From contig NC_051073.1 of assembly GCF_004664715.2 (NCBI RefSeq), positions 58,755,879-58,819,878 on the forward strand: 64,000 nt of DNA, given 5' to 3'. The notes beneath the pieces were generated by a model. The model did not search any database and was not told the DNA's origin. It saw only the letters and a program-made list of their open reading frames with translations. Made by a program: the position numbers and the translations under genes. Every line of letters starts with the position of its first letter. Position 1 is the stretch's first letter. This stretch comes from Peromyscus leucopus (lineage: Eukaryota; Chordata; Mammalia; Rodentia; Cricetidae). Shown one piece after another: positions 60,439-64,000 of the stretch.

Positions 60439-62467
60439 GTAAGTTTTATGTTTATCCTCGTTCAACAGAAAACATTTTGTTAATATTTATTCACAGCCAT
60501 CCACCACTTTTTAATCTGAATAATTGCCATTTCAGAAATACTTTAGCATAATTATAATTATATTGCTTTGTTACAAAATTCATGTCCTATATTTGGATCA
60601 GCTTAAAGTGTCTCTACCCAAATTGTATTCAATAATATTAAATAAACAAGACTATGGCCACTCTTTCAACAATCCTGTGTGAAAAAAGACCCAAGTTTTG
60701 CCAGATTAACTGTTTGAGGAATTCCCTCTGTATCCTACATGCATGCTATTTGACAAGTGCTCTTATTCCTCAGTTATCAGCTTCCCTATTCCACTGTACA
60801 TTTTGTGAGAATCAAAATAAATTATTTGAGAACAGTAAAAGTTCTTTTGAACGTTTTGACAATTAGATAATTTACAGAATAACATATGTGGTCAATGTGG
60901 AAGGGCCTGTTAACTTACCTAAGTCTTTATTATACCCATTTATGTCATTCACAAAGCATGTTCTTGAGAAAAGAGAAAGAAATGCACGTGCGTAAATACA
61001 TGTCCAACTATGAAAAATCTAAATGTAGTGTAATCAAATGCTATTTTAATAAGACATGATAGAGTTTTATTTGAACCAGTAAATTTCAAGGAAGATTATC
61101 TATGTATTTATGTATTTATTTATTTTTCAGATAGGGTATTTTTATAAAGCCTATTCAGAATTCTAAGACCCTCATACCTCAGCCAATTACATTCTAGGAT
61201 TACAATTATTCACCATCAGCCCTGTTAGAAAGGCTAGTTTAATGGATTAACAGCTAATCTGAATTTTGTTAGGTAGTTAAAACTCCAGTAGTTCTCAAAC
61301 TTCTAATGCTGTGACCCTTTAATATAGTTCATCATGTTGTAGTAATCCCCTCAGCCATAAAATTATTTCACTGCTACTTCATAACTGTAATTTCCTATGG
61401 TTATAAATTGTAATAGAAATATCTGATATGTAGGATATCTGATATGCAACCCTTGAAAAGAGTCACTCGACCCCCAGGGGTCACAACCCACAGGTTGAGA
61501 ACCACTGACTTAGACAGTCAAGAATAGGAAGACAAGAATAAGTTAGCAGTTACTTTTAGTTTCTGAGAAAGGGTAACCACGAGCCTTGAAAGTAGGAAAC
61601 AGAAGAAACCCGACTAATGTGACACAAAGATGTTATTTAACCTGCAATTCTATTTCAGCTTTTACCAGCTGTCTCAATGATGTCCTTTACAACAGCAACA
61701 ACAAAGGAATCATTTTTTTCCATCTAGTTATGTTTTGAGATTTTTTTTAAAGTCTAGAGCAAGACCAAGTATTTCATGTCACTGACAATTTTTAAAAGTC
61801 CAGGCCAATTATTTTGTAAAATTGTCTTGAATTAAGCTAAATACTGTTTCTTGTTAAATTCAAGCTGTACCCTTCCAGCAGAAGCTTCTGGCTTTGGAAA
61901 CTCTCTTGAAGACCATCCATAGAGCAGGAATCTTTTGTTTTATATGGGGAATTGTGTTTTTATTATGTTCTGAAGTAGAAATAACTTCCCCTGAATAAAT
62001 ATTATTGAAAACAATTCATAAACCCAGAGTTTTATCAGCATATACCTGACCCTTTCTTTACTAGAAACACCCAGATGAAATATTTTCTAAAACAATTAAA
62101 GACTTTATGTCTAAAAAAAAAAAAAAAAAAAAACCCACCATCTAGACTATTGTATCTACCTCTAGCAAGCAATTAAAGGGATTGTTGTGGGGAAAAAAAA
62201 TGACAACATCCCACCCAGGAGAGATTTATGTTATGGTTTCCATGATAAGCTTTCATAATTCCAATGCTCCTAAACCTTTTTTCTGCTTATAGTTTTCTCT
62301 TGATACTACTGACAATGAGGGCATGGCACTGAGGATTTACTATATAAAGAGAAGCTGCCTTACTTGGGTTTTACTTTTATGGTTCAACAAATGTACCGAA
62401 GAATACTTGAACAATGTCTAAGAGTTCAAATCAAATTAGGAAGTAACTTCATCTTAATATTTTATAG
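60439..62467 (+). other. Stxbp5l: Intron (2029 bp)
   Basis: Contains a degraded antisense B1/PB1 scrap (about 61120-61225), a reverse-oriented URR1-like element (61286-61507) and an A run (62113-62132). Otherwise unassigned. Confidence 0.85.
61286..61507 (-). mobile_element. URR1-like hAT element, reverse orientation
   Basis: Bounded by cagtagttctcaaac and ccacaggttgagaaccactg, 222 bp, with the core in the opposite orientation to the other three copies ('catcatgttgtagtaatcccctcagccataaaattatttcactgctacttcataactgtaa'). Confidence 0.87.
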
Positions 62468-62685
62468 TGACTCTGCAGATGTTGTACAAGTTAAAAACGT
62501 CTAAAGTATTTGAAAAGCAGAAGGTAGGAGATGGCAAACAAACATGTGAAATTGTGGAGGAAGACCCATTCGCTGTTCAGATGATTTACTGGTGTCCAGA
62601 GAGCAGGATATTTTGTGTATCAGGAGTCTCTGCATATGTCATAATTTATAAATTCAGCAGACAGGAAATTACAACAGAAATAGTG
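62468..62685 (+). CDS. Stxbp5l: Stxbp5l internal exon (218 nt), second propeller
   Basis: The first two bases complete the split codon (ATG). It then encodes 72 residues, TLQMLYKLKTSKVFEKQKVG through FSRQEITTEIV, and ends phase 0 before gtaagt. It covers a charged loop (EKQKVGDGKQTCEIVEED) and the strands PFAVQMIYWCPESRIFCVSGVSAYVIIYKF. Differences from the human form I recall: GDGK for GEGK, AVQ for AIQ and RQEI for RHEI, all conservative. The gene continues downstream. Confidence 0.96.
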
Positions 62686-63587
62686 GTAAGTTACTTTAAC
62701 TTTCCTATTTATAGCTACTAAAACAATTAAGTAATTGAACTTGGTATTATTTTTAAGTCCTCAAGAGACAGTATGTAATCCATATATAATATATTCTATA
62801 GTATTTGTAATTAGTTACTTAATATATTAAAAAGTAGTTTGTTTTCAAATGAACAGTTCTCTAACAAAACTTCTATGTCAAAATGAGCTTGCTATTTTAA
62901 ATTAATCTCACTACAAATTGAACATTATATTGTTCTCTTCTATTTTGCATCTACCTGACTAAGTCAATTCCTCCTAAATATTAATTGTCAATATTATACT
63001 ATCAACATTATTTTTACTAATAAAGAAAAATTTCTTACCATTATAATAGATAACACAGTTAAAGTAGGTATTATATAGTACATGCCTAAAGATATATATG
63101 CCTGTATGCATTTAATTAGATAGTGTAGTTTTGCTTTCTGCATAAGTATCAAATTAGTGTAGGCTTTGTCCTTTTTAAAAAATTAACTTCTTTATGTTTT
63201 CTTGTTAACTAGCTGTCATAATTGATTATTTCTCAACTGTATTAAGGTTATTCTTAATGGTTTTTTATGTAGTAAAAATTTTATATGGTAAAAATAATTA
63301 TAACATTACCTTACCAAAATTTTAATTTTTAAATTCATTACATAAAATTCTGATACAAAACAATGATGTTACTAAGGTATTGATGAAATCTAAGTTAATA
63401 TACCTATAATTTTCCTATTCTGTCCTATGTAATTTACCCTTTTTTTAACCCAAATATAAGGATTATTTCATAGAAGATTGTTTTGTGTTTTTACCTCAAC
63501 TAAAATTAATGTCATTCTTTTAGAGTATATTGAAAACCTGGGGCGTAGGATTACAGGTGCCTAAGTTTTAACCCTAATTTTACCACT

Positions 63588-63639
<52 letters not shown>

Positions 63640-64000
63640 GTGCACATTAGTAGGCAATAATAGAATCTGGGTACAATTTATTCTCATACATATATAATTT
63701 CTTGTGTAAAAATTGGAAAGTGGAACATAAAAGCAAAGTGGAAATACTCAAGCTAATTCCATCAGGTTCTTATAATGGTGTTATAGCAACATCAGCACTG
63801 TGTGTTATTAGTAAGTACGCAATTACCGATAACCAGATTGTCACTGCCAAAAGGCTTCTAGTAGCTTAAAGATAACTATTATAATAAGTTTGGTAATATT
63901 GCTGTGTTCATGCCATATGAATATTCTTTTAACCCATTTTTAAATATCAAAATGTACTTGTTACAATGTAAATTAAATATTTTTATAAATGTATACACAT
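62686..64000 (+). other. Stxbp5l: Intron, 5' part (downstream of the last exon in the window)
   Basis: AT-rich. The only clear feature is (TG)n at 63591-63637 (about 23 units). Confidence 0.85.
63591..63637. repeat. (TG)n microsatellite
   Basis: About 23 TG units. Confidence 0.95.

Overview
The window is mammalian genomic DNA from a muroid rodent, most likely a cricetid (hamster, vole or deer-mouse type). Evidence is the dense load of B1, B2/B3 and ID-like SINEs, Lx/L1 LINEs of rodent type, URR1-like hAT elements, long (CA)n/(CT)n tracts, and B1 copies carrying the cricetid-style wording around the 'cctggatct' segment. It is AT-rich and intron-dominated. It is not a bacterial or accessory-island window.

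One protein-coding gene runs through the whole window on the + strand: Stxbp5l (tomosyn-2), a syntaxin-binding brake on SNARE-mediated exocytosis. Eleven consecutive internal coding exons (1189 nt, about 396 codons) are present, each with AG/GT borders and compatible phase: 1991-2125, 5429-5492, 18145-18228, 21067-21190, 23038-23116, 26475-26629, 30799-30871, 47005-47152, 48004-48071, 60398-60438 and 62468-62685. They encode roughly residues 157-553 of a protein of about 1,190 residues, that is, much of the N-terminal double WD40 beta-propeller. The first exons and promoter lie upstream of the window. The rest of the second propeller, the alternatively spliced linker and the C-terminal R-SNARE motif lie downstream.

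The rest is intron. The 12.7-kb intron 5493-18144, the 16.1-kb intron 30872-47004 and the 12.3-kb intron 48072-60397 hold most of the mobile DNA. They contain a near full-length but coding-dead antisense L1 (48247-54657) with a 15-bp target-site duplication (TSD). A young 5'-truncated sense L1 (55916-56914) has an 18-bp perfect TSD and almost no 3' UTR. A LIMS2 (PINCH-2)-like processed pseudogene lies at about 57140-58250. Stacked older L1/Lx fragments are mostly antisense to the gene. Several B1 insertions have clear TSDs, and four URR1-like hAT copies and large microsatellites are present.

Points worth a second look are a 33-nt 5'-end-only U2 snRNA retrocopy with a near-perfect TSD (788-847), an in-frame 123-nt candidate cassette exon in the 851-nt intron (47625-47747), a 29/28-nt inverted repeat presenting consensus splice donors on both strands (26861-27030), a Phe-to-Cys change at an otherwise conserved tomosyn position (exon at 30799), and the short-3'UTR L1. 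I saw no sign of a novel multi-gene system.
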